Below, piece by piece: positions 1-6,968 of a DNA stretch of 14,367 nucleotides. How positions within the stretch are numbered: the first letter of the stretch is position 1; every line of letters begins with the position of its first letter. This DNA comes from Akkermansiaceae bacterium UBA6138 (GTDB lineage Bacteria > Verrucomicrobiota > Verrucomicrobiia > Verrucomicrobiales > DEV007). A program made the translations under genes and the position numbers. Below the pieces are notes generated by a model. That model was not told where the DNA came from. It did no database searches and saw only the letters and a list, made by a program, of their open reading frames with translations. The DNA lies in NCBI GenBank assembly GCA_002422425.1, contig DIVG01000084.1, forward strand, positions 1-14,367, written 5' to 3'.

Positions 1-1458
1 CCAGCTGCGGAAAAGCCCAACGTGCTTTTTCTCATCTCCGACGATCTCAACAACTACCTCGGCTGCTACGGAGACCCGAGGGCGAAGACGCCGAACCTCG
101 ACGAACTGGCTGCGCGCGGGGTCATGTTCGAGCGCGCCTACTGCACCTTCCCCCTCTGTGGTCCGAGCCGGAACTCGATGCTCACCGGCCTCTACCCGAA
201 CAGCAACGGCATTCTCTCTAACGCCCAGATCTTCCGCCAGGCCATTCCTGATCATACCAGCCTTTCGCAGACCTTCCGCCGTGCCGGCTACTTCGCGGCC
301 CGCATCGGCAAGCTCTATCACTACAACGTGCCCAAGTCCGTCGGCACCGACGGGCACGACGATCCCGCCTCGTGGGAGCTCGAACTGAACCCCGCCGGGA
401 TCGACCGGCTCGAGGAGGAGAAGGACACTTTCACCCTGACACCGGGACAATTCGGCGGCACCCTGAGCTGGTATGCCTCGCCGAAGGATGATGAGCATCA
501 TACTGACGCGATGCTGGCAAAGGACGCCGAATGGGTCCTGGAGCGCTGCGCCAAAGAGAAGGACAGGCCCTTCTTCCTTGCGGTCGGTTTCTTCCGCCCG
601 CACACGCCCTACGTCGCCCCGAAGGTTCCTTACTTCGATCTCTACGATCCCGACGAGATGCCGCTCTTCCCCGCGATCGAACAAAAGTCGCCGGACGTCC
701 CTCCCGCCGCCTACGGAAGTCACAAAAAAGAGCAGGAAAAGCTCACCGACGAACTTCGCCGGCAATGTGTGCAGGCCTATTACGCGAGCATCAGTTTCAT
801 GGACGCGCAGGTCGGGCGCGTCGTCGATGCTCTCGATCGACTCGGTCTCGCGGAGAACACCATCATCGTCTTCACGAGCGACCACGGCTACCACATGGGC
901 GAGCACGGACTCTGGCAGAAGATGAGCCTTTTTGAAAACAGCGCCCGCGTGCCGCTGATGGTCGTCGCTCCGGGCACGACCGAGCCGGGAACGGTGGTGA
1001 AGGAACCGGTGAGCCATCTCGACCTCTACCCGACCCTGACCGAACTCGCGGGATTGGAAGCGCCGGAGAACCTCCAGGGCCAGAGCCTCGTGCCCATGCT
1101 CAAAGATCCGTCGGCGAAGGGTCGTGGCTGGGCGCTGACGCAGGTTGTGCGCGGCGGAGTCGGCGTTCCGAAGGCGAGCACCGCGAAAGGGGCCGGAGGC
1201 ACACGTTTCTTCGGCTACAGTCTGCGCACGTCGCGCTATCGCTACACCGAGTGGGACGAGGGCGGCCAGGGCAGCGAACTCTACGACCACGGTGCCGACC
1301 CCGGCGAACTCGTTAATCTCGCCGGGAAGGCGGAACACGCCGATACGGTGGCCGAACTCAGCAAAACCCTTCGCGAGGCCGCAAAGGGGACATTTCCCGC
1401 CGATGGCGTGACGCCTGCGATCAAAGAGGGTATCTGGGCTCCTATGCTGCTTCCGTAA
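1..1458 (+). CDS. Iduronate-2-sulfatase-like sulfatase, 5' end outside window
   Basis: Secreted type I sulfatase (PF00884 family) that would hydrolyse sulfate esters on sugars in the periplasm or outside the cell. The frame is open from base 1 and begins PAAEKPN, which looks like the end of a signal peptide followed by the mature N terminus, so the true start is upstream; the GTG at 22 lies inside the conserved first strand and is not a start. Counting codons from base 1, metal-binding Asp-Asp is at 14-15, the formylglycine site CGPSR at 53-57, GKxxH (Lys104, His107) follows, and DH of TSDHG is at 294-295. The motifs DDLNNYLGCYGD, CGPSR and PHTPYVAPK resemble human iduronate-2-sulfatase (CAPSR), so that subfamily is the best match; the real substrate is unknown. 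The gene ends 18 bases before the next sulfatase, suggesting an operon. Confidence 0.93.
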   Translation, partial: PAAEKPNVLFLISDDLNNYLGCYGDPRAKTPNLDELAARGVMFERAYCTFPLCGPSRNSMLTGLYPNSNGILSNAQIFRQAIPDHTSLSQTFRRAGYFAARIGKLYHYNVPKSVGTDGHDDPASWELELNPAGIDRLEEEKDTFTLTPGQFGGTLSWYASPKDDEHHTDAMLAKDAEWVLERCAKEKDRPFFLAVGFFRPHTPYVAPKVPYFDLYDPDEMPLFPAIEQKSPDVPPAAYGSHKKEQEKLTDELRRQCVQAYYASISFMDAQVGRVVDALDRLGLAENTIIVFTSDHGYHMGEHGLWQKMSLFENSARVPLMVVAPGTTEPGTVVKEPVSHLDLYPTLTELAGLEAPENLQGQSLVPMLKDPSAKGRGWALTQVVRGGVGVPKASTAKGAGGTRFFGYSLRTSRYRYTEWDEGGQGSELYDHGADPGELVNLAGKAEHADTVAELSKTLREAAKGTFPADGVTPAIKEGIWAPMLLP

Positions 1459-1476
1459 ACCTCACTTTACCTACCG

Positions 1477-3033
1477 ATGAAACCCCTCCTCCTCACTGCC
1501 CTCCTCGCCGCCTCCTTCAGTTTTGCCGCTGCGGAAAATCCTAACATTATCATCATCCTCGCGGATGATCAGGGCTACGGCGATGTCTCGGCTTACAATC
1601 CCGATTCGAAGATTCCGACCCCGAACATCGACCGTCTCGCAAAAGAGGGGATGAGGTTCACCGACGCACACACCTCGTCGGGCGTTTGCACTCCGACGCG
1701 CTACAGTCTCCTGACGGGACGCTATCACTGGCGCACGAAGCTCCAGAGCGGCGTCCTCGGCGGCTTTTCTCTGCCGCTCATTTCGGAAGGTCGCACCACT
1801 CTCCCGGGCTTCCTGCGCGAGCAGGGATATCATACCGCCTGCATCGGGAAATGGCACCTCGGGATGAAGTGGCCGCTCCAGAACGGGGCCGTCGCCGACG
1901 ATGAAGGTAATTTCGGAAAACCGTTCAAGGACGTCGCCCTTGTCGATTACACCGTGCCCATCCAGGGCGGTCCTGTCGATGTCGGTTTCGACCATTTCCA
2001 CGGTATCAGTGCCTCGCTCGACATGTTCCCCTTTGTCTGGATCCGTGACCGTCTTCCCACGGAGGTGGCGAGCGCCGAGAAGACCTGGCTTCGCACCGGT
2101 CCGGCCGGTCCCCGCTTCGAGGCTGTCGATGTGCAGCCCGGCATCACCGCGCGACTCATCGAGTATGTCGGTGAACGTGCCGATGAGGCAAAGGCCGGCA
2201 CGCCATTCTTTGCCTATGTGCCGCTCGCCTCGCCCCATACGCCCATCGTGCCGATGCCCGAGTTTCAGGGAAAAAGCGGCCTCAACGCCTACGCCGATTT
2301 TGTTCTGCAAGTCGATCACGACATGGGCCTCATCCTCGATGCACTGGAATCAAATGGTCTCGCGGAAAACACGATCGTCGTTTTCACGGCGGACAACGGC
2401 TGCTCACCCCAGGCGAACATTCCCGAACTGCTCGCGGCCGGTCACAACCCCAGCCACATCTACCGCGGTCACAAAGCCGATCTCTACGAGGGCGGACACC
2501 GCGTTCCCTTTCTCGTGCGCTGGCCGGCAAAAGTAAAGGCGGGATCGGTCTCGGATCAACTTGTCGGACAGTTCGACTTCATTGCGACCTTTGCGGATTT
2601 GCTGGAGAAGCCGTTGCCTGAAGACGTGGGTGAGGACAGTGTCAGTTTTCTCCCGGCGCTGCTCGGCACCGACGAGGGTCCCATCCGTCGCAGTCTCGTG
2701 AGCCAGTCGATCAACGGCAGTTTTGCGATTCGTGATGGAGAGTGGAAGCTGCTTCTCTGTCCCGGCTCGGGCGGCTGGAGCGTCCCCCGTCCCGGCGCCG
2801 ACGACACCAGTGAGATGCCCGACTTTCAGCTCTACGACCTGTCCGCTGATCCGGGAGAGACGACCAATCTCGTCGCGGAACATCCGGACCGGGTCGCGAA
2901 GATGAAAGCGGCGATGGAGGAGGCGATTGCGCGCGGTCGCACCACTCCGGGCCCCGAACTGAGGAACGACGTCGAGATCGTCCTCGTGAAGCCGCTTCCA
3001 GGTTCGCGTCCCAAGGGGAAGGCGAAGGAGTAA
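1477..3033 (+). CDS. Secreted arylsulfatase (type I, formylglycine-dependent)
   Basis: A 518-residue sulfatase with a clear signal peptide (MKPLLLTALLAASFSFAAA, likely cut before ENPN), so it acts outside the cytoplasm. Visible active-site elements are metal-binding Asp30-Asp31 in ADDQGYGD, the CTPTR motif with Cys71 to be converted to formylglycine, GKWHLG (Lys125, His127), SPHTP, and Asp306-Asn307 in TADNG. The stretches CTPTRYSLLTGRYHWRT and SASLDMFPFVW are typical of a common arylsulfatase subgroup in PVC bacteria; the substrate cannot be read from sequence. The C terminus ends in a short basic tail (RPKGKAKE). The ATG at 1477 is chosen because it begins the signal peptide. It has no clear Shine-Dalgarno site and lies 18 bases after the previous stop, so the two are probably cotranscribed. 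Confidence 0.96.
   Translation: MKPLLLTALLAASFSFAAAENPNIIIILADDQGYGDVSAYNPDSKIPTPNIDRLAKEGMRFTDAHTSSGVCTPTRYSLLTGRYHWRTKLQSGVLGGFSLPLISEGRTTLPGFLREQGYHTACIGKWHLGMKWPLQNGAVADDEGNFGKPFKDVALVDYTVPIQGGPVDVGFDHFHGISASLDMFPFVWIRDRLPTEVASAEKTWLRTGPAGPRFEAVDVQPGITARLIEYVGERADEAKAGTPFFAYVPLASPHTPIVPMPEFQGKSGLNAYADFVLQVDHDMGLILDALESNGLAENTIVVFTADNGCSPQANIPELLAAGHNPSHIYRGHKADLYEGGHRVPFLVRWPAKVKAGSVSDQLVGQFDFIATFADLLEKPLPEDVGEDSVSFLPALLGTDEGPIRRSLVSQSINGSFAIRDGEWKLLLCPGSGGWSVPRPGADDTSEMPDFQLYDLSADPGETTNLVAEHPDRVAKMKAAMEEAIARGRTTPGPELRNDVEIVLVKPLPGSRPKGKAKE
3025..3030 (+). promoter_or_regulatory. Shine-Dalgarno-like AAGGAG overlapping the end of the upstream sulfatase
   Basis: AAGGAG forms the last two codons of the preceding sulfatase and stands 5 bases before the in-frame ATG at 3036. 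It would support translational coupling and start 3036. The signal-peptide argument favours start 3069 instead, so the role of this site is uncertain; AAG GAG is also simply Lys-Glu coding. Confidence 0.35.
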
Positions 3034-3068
3034 GGATGGCCAAAGTTCAAAAGTGCCACGATGAACCG

Positions 3069-4418
3069 ATGAAGCGGATCTTTCTCCTCCTCGCTCTTTC
3101 CTTCGCTGGCACCCTCATCTCGCCCGGTGCCGAGCGGCCGAACATCATCCTGATGCTCGCCGACGATCTCGGCTACGGGGACCTTCCGGCTTTCGGGGGG
3201 ACCGATCTCGAGACTCCCCATCTCGCCCGCCTCGCGGCGGAAGGAATGAAATTCACGGGCGCTTACGCGAATGGACCCGAGTGCACTCCGTCGCGCACCG
3301 CGATCCTGACAGGACGACACCCGCAGCGCCCCGGCGGTCTCGAATGTCCCGTTGGGACGGGCAATGTGGGCCGCTATGACGACGCCATCCGCCTGCGCGA
3401 GCAGAACGACCTCGGTCTGCCGGCGTCCATGGCGGTGCTCGCTCCTGGCCTGAAGTCGGCGGGTTATGCGACGGCTCTGATCGGGAAATGGCATCTCGGT
3501 TACGAGCTGAAGTTCAATCCGCTCGAGCAGGGATTTGATCGCTTTTTCGGCATCCTCGGCGGCAACGTTGATTATTATCGCCACCTCGAGCTTTCCGACC
3601 TGCCTGTTTTCTTCGAGGGGCGCGAGCCGATTGCCCGCGAGGGCTACATGACCGATCTCTTCCGCGACGAGGCGGTATCCTTTATTCGGGAGCGGGAAAA
3701 GGAGAAGCCTTTCTTTCTCTTCCTCAGTTTCACCGCACCTCACTTTCCCTTCCAGCCCCCCGGCACGGCTGACGAACCGATGCCGACCCGGGAAGAGTGG
3801 ACCAAAGGGACGCGGGAGAACTACGTGAAGATGATCGAGAGCATGGACGCCGCCGCCGGTGCGGTCATGGCCGCCCTGCGCGAAACCGGAGCGGACGGGA
3901 ACACCCTGATTGTTTTCACAAGCGATCACGGCGCCATGCCGCCGGGATCGAATGGGCCCTTTCGCGACTACAAAGAGACGCTCTTCGAGGGCGGGATTCG
4001 CACCCCCGTGCTGGCCCGCTGGCCCGGACGTTTTCAGGGAGGGACAACCGATGACCGCCCCTGGATGCTGATGGATCTCGCCCCTTCTTTTCTTTCCTTC
4101 GCGGGGGCCGCGGTTCCCGATGGGCGTCCCCTCGACGGGCATCCCGTGCTCGTCGATGTGGCGGAAAAGCGCGAGAGTCCGCTACGCGATTTTTTCTGGC
4201 GGGCGCGGCGCGGCGGGATCACATGGCGTGCGGTGCGTTCGGGCGACCTGAAATGGATCGGTCGTGAAGACAAGGAGGAAGGGACCGAAGAATGGTTCTT
4301 CGACCTCGCGGCCGATCCCGGCGAAAAAACCGATCTAAAGAAGAGTCGCGCCGATAGCGTGGCGGAGTTGAAGGCGCTCGTGAAGAACTGGGAGGCGGAG
4401 GTGAAGGCGGAGAGATGA
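3069..4418 (+). CDS. Secreted arylsulfatase / N-acetylgalactosamine-6-sulfatase-like
   Basis: Type I sulfatase of 449 residues from the ATG at 3069, beginning with a signal peptide (MKRIFLLLALSFAGTLISPGA). Metal-binding Asp32-Asp33 lies in ADDLGYGD, CTPSR has its formylglycine Cys at 72, GKWHLG gives Lys140 and His142, then APHFPF, and Asp286-His287 lies in TSDHG; all expected catalytic positions are present. It resembles GALNS/arylsulfatase-type enzymes, but the substrate is not determined. An in-frame ATG at 3036 adds 11 residues (MAKVQKCHDEP) and has a good Shine-Dalgarno site. I prefer 3069 because the extension puts acidic residues before the signal peptide and its codons lack the strong third-position G/C of the gene. 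It is the third gene of the probable sulfatase operon, 35 bases after its neighbour. Confidence 0.95.
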   Translation: MKRIFLLLALSFAGTLISPGAERPNIILMLADDLGYGDLPAFGGTDLETPHLARLAAEGMKFTGAYANGPECTPSRTAILTGRHPQRPGGLECPVGTGNVGRYDDAIRLREQNDLGLPASMAVLAPGLKSAGYATALIGKWHLGYELKFNPLEQGFDRFFGILGGNVDYYRHLELSDLPVFFEGREPIAREGYMTDLFRDEAVSFIREREKEKPFFLFLSFTAPHFPFQPPGTADEPMPTREEWTKGTRENYVKMIESMDAAAGAVMAALRETGADGNTLIVFTSDHGAMPPGSNGPFRDYKETLFEGGIRTPVLARWPGRFQGGTTDDRPWMLMDLAPSFLSFAGAAVPDGRPLDGHPVLVDVAEKRESPLRDFFWRARRGGITWRAVRSGDLKWIGREDKEEGTEEWFFDLAADPGEKTDLKKSRADSVAELKALVKNWEAEVKAER

Positions 4419-4474
4419 ACGGGGACGATCTTTCCCCTTGATCCTTTCTGGTCCTGACAGGATGATGCCCTCGC

Positions 4475-5437
4475 ATGGGCACCGACGATTCCAACGGGGA
4501 AGACTCTCTCCATCAGCCTCACGACAAGCTCTTTGCGGCCACTTTCGGCGTTCCTGAAAACGCGGCCGGGTTGCTGCGTTCGACCTTGCCCGGGGATTTG
4601 TCGGCGGTGGTCGACTGGGATTCGCTCACCCTCGAGCCCGGCTCGTTCGTGGATTCCCGCTTCCGGCAGTCGCACACCGATCTGCTTTTTTCCGCCACCG
4701 TCGCGGGCGGCGAGGCCCTAATTTACGTGCTTTTCGAACACCAGAGCACCCGGGATCCAAGGCTCCCGCTGCGGCTCCTCACCTACATGGCCCGCGTCTG
4801 GGACCGGTTTGACCGGCTTCATCCTCACCCGGCAAAGCTTCCCGCCATCCTCCCGGTCGTGCTCTCGCAGAATGCCGAGATCTGGGAGGTGCCCGAGCGG
4901 CTCGTCCAGTTGCTCGACCTGCCGGAAGCGCTGGTCGAAGCCCTCCACCCCTACATTCCCGACTTCGCCTATCGCCATCTCCAACTCGCCGGAATGGACT
5001 ACGAAGAGATTCCGGGAACCAGCACCGGGATCTTTGTGCTTCGTGCGATGAAAGCCGAGCGACTGGGAGCGCTCCTCGATGATGTGGTTTGGGAAGAGGA
5101 CTTGCTCATTCAGGTGCCGCCCGAACTCTTCGAGATGGTGTTGCGCTACATCCTCGGCCGCGACATTGACAGGGGAGCTTTCGAGACTAGATTGAATCAG
5201 ATCGGCAACCCGCAAATTCGCAGTAAAGCCATGACACTTGCTCAAGTTTATCGCCAGGAAGGCCGTCAGGAAGGCCGTCAGGAGGATATCATGGAGGCTC
5301 TTACCCTGCGATTCGGGGATGCCTCCGCCGCGGTCAAGGAGGCGGTTTTTGCGGTGGAGGATGCCGGTAAGCTTCGAACTCTTCTGCGTGCCGCGATTCA
5401 GAGTGCCTCGCTGGAGGAGTTCTCGGAACAGCTCTGA
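4475..5437 (+). CDS. Rpn-family nuclease (recombination-promoting nuclease / 'transposase_31'), full-length toxin form
   Basis: A 320-residue cytoplasmic protein of the Rpn/YhgA-like family (PF04754), a PD-(D/E)XK DNA endonuclease family once annotated as putative transposase. The family signature is clear: HDKLFAATF at 16-24, SFVDSRFR at 57-64, then HTDLLF with candidate catalytic Asp69, and LFEHQST with Glu88 and Gln90. The helical middle (98-250) follows the family pattern. Near the C terminus are three four-residue repeats at 260-271. The family is reported to act as toxin-antitoxin and antiphage systems in which the separately translated C-terminal domain (RpnS) inhibits the full-length protein (RpnL); the same arrangement is possible here. 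No signal peptide. It lies 56 bases after the sulfatase operon and converges on the next gene. Start 4475 precedes the conserved HDKLF by a normal distance but lacks a good Shine-Dalgarno site. Confidence 0.93.
   Translation: MGTDDSNGEDSLHQPHDKLFAATFGVPENAAGLLRSTLPGDLSAVVDWDSLTLEPGSFVDSRFRQSHTDLLFSATVAGGEALIYVLFEHQSTRDPRLPLRLLTYMARVWDRFDRLHPHPAKLPAILPVVLSQNAEIWEVPERLVQLLDLPEALVEALHPYIPDFAYRHLQLAGMDYEEIPGTSTGIFVLRAMKAERLGALLDDVVWEEDLLIQVPPELFEMVLRYILGRDIDRGAFETRLNQIGNPQIRSKAMTLAQVYRQEGRQEGRQEDIMEALTLRFGDASAAVKEAVFAVEDAGKLRTLLRAAIQSASLEEFSEQL
5252..5287 (+). repeat. Three in-frame 12-base repeats coding RQEG-RQEG-RQED in the Rpn gene
   Basis: Units are 5252-5263, 5264-5275 and 5276-5287. CAGGAAGGCCGT occurs exactly twice in tandem (5255-5266 and 5267-5278), and the third unit diverges to CAGGAGGAT. 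Four-residue repeats of variable copy number in the C-terminal helix are a published trait of Rpn proteins. The exact DNA tandem could change copy number by slippage without breaking the frame. Confidence 0.9.
5280..5285 (+). promoter_or_regulatory. Perfect internal Shine-Dalgarno AGGAGG for a C-terminal Rpn product
   Basis: AGGAGG lies within the third repeat unit, 5 bases before the in-frame ATG at 5291. It is the strongest ribosome binding site noticed next to any start in this window, where most real starts have none. It could also be chance, since it codes Gln-Glu-Asp in a repeat of Gln-Glu codons. Confidence 0.45.
5291..5437 (+). CDS. Possible internally translated C-terminal Rpn protein (RpnS-like antitoxin)
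   Basis: This is the last part of the Rpn gene read in the same frame from Met273: 48 residues, MEALTLRFGD to the end EEFSEQL, mostly predicted helix. The sequence shows a perfect AGGAGG with 5-base spacing before the ATG. Known work on Rpn proteins describes a separately translated C-terminal fragment that binds and blocks the full-length nuclease. By analogy this would be the antitoxin. A weaker alternative is Met253 (ATG at 5231), giving 68 residues that include the repeats, as in described RpnS proteins, but no Shine-Dalgarno site is seen there. Expression is an inference. Confidence 0.4.
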   Translation: MEALTLRFGDASAAVKEAVFAVEDAGKLRTLLRAAIQSASLEEFSEQL

Positions 5438-5446
5438 GGCGCTCCC

Positions 5447-6844
5447 TTATTGCCCCTCGACGATTCTCTTCGCCAGTTGATCCTCGACCGGCTCGATCGA
5501 TTTACGGTGGGCCTCAGCGAGAGACTTTAGTTCTGCGACGATTTCGGAGTGCTTTGTCGTGATGTTGAAACGCTCTGACGGGTCGTGGTCGAGATGATAA
5601 AGCAGGGGCGGATCCTGCGGCGCGGGCTTCTGCTTCACGTAGGAGGTGTAAGTCGTGAAATGCGCTTTGTAGGGGCCTTTCCGAACGGCGTAGAGTTGGG
5701 CTCCCTGATAGAAAAACATCGTCTCACGCGGGCTCGGGCCGGTGCCGAAGAGGGCGGGCGAGAGGTCGTGCCCGTCGAGGGTGCGATCTTCCGGCGCCGA
5801 GCCGCCGGCGAGAGAAACGAAGGTCTGGAGCAGGTCGAGAGTGCTGCCCATCTCACTCACGATGCCCGGGGCGAGCTTCCCCGGCCATGACATCACCGTG
5901 GGGACGCGCTGCCCGCCTTCCCAGGTGCTCCCTTTCCCTTCGCGCAACAAACCCGCCGTGCCGCCGTGCGTGTCAAAAATCAGCCACGGACCGTTGTCCG
6001 AGGTGAAGACGACGAGGGTGCGTTTCTCGATGTCTGCCTCCTTTAGCGCCGCGGCAATTTCACCGACCGACCAGTCGATCTCCTCGATGACATCGCCGTA
6101 GATGCCGGCGACCGAGCGGTCCTTGAACTCGGGCGCGCGGAAGAGCGGGATGTGGGGCAGGCTGTGGGCGAGATAGAGGAAAAAGGGTCCGCCCTTCAGT
6201 TCGTTGATTTTTTTGACCGACTCTTCCGTGTAGCGTCGGGTGATGCTACGCTGATCGGCGGGGCGCTCGATCTCTTCTTCGTCTCGCAGCAGAGGCACAT
6301 CATAGGCGGCGAAGTTTTCCTGTTCGGCGAGGACCAGTTGGCTTGTCTCGCGGTCGAGGCGGTTCATGTCGTTCGAGTAGGGGATCCCGAAGTAGCTGTC
6401 GAAGCCGTGGCGGGTCGGAAGGAATTCGGGCAGGTGACCGAGATGCCATTTGCCGACGCAGGCGGTGGCGTAGCCGAACTCTTTGAGCGCTTCCGGAATG
6501 GTGATCTCGGAGGCGGGGAGGCCTCCGGCGGAGTCGGGGAAGAGGACGCGTCTCACGTCCGAGGCCATGCCGCTGCGGATGGGGAGTCGACCGGTGAGGA
6601 GACCGGCACGACTCGGCGTGCAGACATTGTCGGCAGCGTAGAAGCTCGTCCATTTCTGCCCCTCGGCGGCGAGGCGGTCGAGGTGTGGCGTACGGATCGT
6701 GGGGTGTCCGAAGCTGGAGAGGTCGCCGTAGCCGAGGTCATCGCAGAAGATGACGATGAAGTTCGGCTTTTCGTCGGCCGATGCGGAAAAGGTGATACAG
6801 GTGACCGCAGCACAAAGGAGAAAAATCGGGAGAATTCGGGGCAT
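5447..6844 (-). CDS. Secreted arylsulfatase A-like enzyme
   Basis: Type I sulfatase of 465 residues with a signal peptide (cleavage likely after SASA, before DEKPN). It aligns by eye with human arylsulfatase A almost residue for residue: Asp35-Asp36, CTPSR with formylglycine Cys75, Lys132 and His134 of GKWHLG, His231 of LPHIP, Asp283-Asn284 of TSDNG, and Lys304 of GKGSTWEGG correspond to human Cys69, Lys123, His125, His229, Asp281, Asn282 and Lys302. The active site is therefore intact. The natural substrate is probably a sulfated sugar rather than sulfatide, but this is inference. It is on the opposite strand to the upstream sulfatase cluster and converges on the Rpn gene with 9 bases between stops. 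It lies 124 bases downstream of the antiporter gene, so it may have its own promoter. No Shine-Dalgarno site precedes ATG 6844. Confidence 0.96.
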   Translation of the reverse strand: MPRILPIFLLCAAVTCITFSASADEKPNFIVIFCDDLGYGDLSSFGHPTIRTPHLDRLAAEGQKWTSFYAADNVCTPSRAGLLTGRLPIRSGMASDVRRVLFPDSAGGLPASEITIPEALKEFGYATACVGKWHLGHLPEFLPTRHGFDSYFGIPYSNDMNRLDRETSQLVLAEQENFAAYDVPLLRDEEEIERPADQRSITRRYTEESVKKINELKGGPFFLYLAHSLPHIPLFRAPEFKDRSVAGIYGDVIEEIDWSVGEIAAALKEADIEKRTLVVFTSDNGPWLIFDTHGGTAGLLREGKGSTWEGGQRVPTVMSWPGKLAPGIVSEMGSTLDLLQTFVSLAGGSAPEDRTLDGHDLSPALFGTGPSPRETMFFYQGAQLYAVRKGPYKAHFTTYTSYVKQKPAPQDPPLLYHLDHDPSERFNITTKHSEIVAELKSLAEAHRKSIEPVEDQLAKRIVEGQ

Positions 6845-6875
6845 GGGTCAACAGGGGTTGGTCCGTTACCAGACA

Positions 6876-6903
6876 GCGATAACTCTTGATGCCGCAACGT
6901 CAA
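6876..6903 (-). promoter_or_regulatory. Candidate sigma-70-like promoter for the arylsulfatase A-like gene
   Basis: On the minus strand TTGACG (6898-6903) and TATCGC (6876-6881) are 16 bases apart, and the -10 element ends 31 bases before the ATG. The -35 is good and the -10 is weak, so this is a tentative call in a phylum whose promoters are poorly known. Confidence 0.25.
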
Positions 6904-6939
6904 GGGACCGGGATGCGTAAGATCGCACCGGCCGAAAGA

Positions 6940-6961
6940 AGACTAACAAAAGACTAATAAA
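6940..6961. repeat. Two tandem 11-base units in the antiporter-sulfatase gap
   Basis: AGACTAACAAA (6940-6950) is followed directly by AGACTAATAAA (6951-6961), with one mismatch. It lies just past the antiporter stop in an AT-rich patch of a GC-rich region; read on the minus strand it is T-rich. No function is known. Confidence 0.5.
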
Positions 6962-6968
6962 ACACCAT

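Noticed and set aside
847..2400. Similar DNA in the first two sulfatases around LAEN-T-IVFT
   Set aside because: Explained by homology of the conserved metal-binding region, not by a mobile or regulatory repeat.
2832..4142. Long minus-strand open frame (436 codons) across the second and third sulfatases
   Set aside because: It is antisense to clear sulfatase coding sequence, has no family motif, and is expected from GC-rich codon use.
4421..4437. Stem-loop GGGGA/TCCCC after the third sulfatase as a terminator
   Set aside because: Only 5 base pairs with a 7-base loop and no T-run behind it.
4452..4462. Palindrome TCCTGACAGGA upstream of the Rpn gene as an operator
   Set aside because: The same 11-mer occurs at 3304-3314 inside sulfatase coding sequence (codons for LTG), so it is not specific to a promoter; short enough to be chance.
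5238..5480. 80-codon plus-strand frame inside the Rpn gene, different frame
   Set aside because: TTG start without ribosome site, Arg/Ser-rich shadow translation; the in-frame start at 5291 is the better internal candidate.
6778..6844. Lipobox in the arylsulfatase A-like signal peptide (Cys11 or Cys16)
   Set aside because: Residues before either Cys do not fit a lipobox, and a normal SASA cleavage site follows.
6911..6929. Hairpin in the antiporter-sulfatase gap
   Set aside because: Six pairs only with a bulge and a loop that breaks pairing; no convincing terminator.
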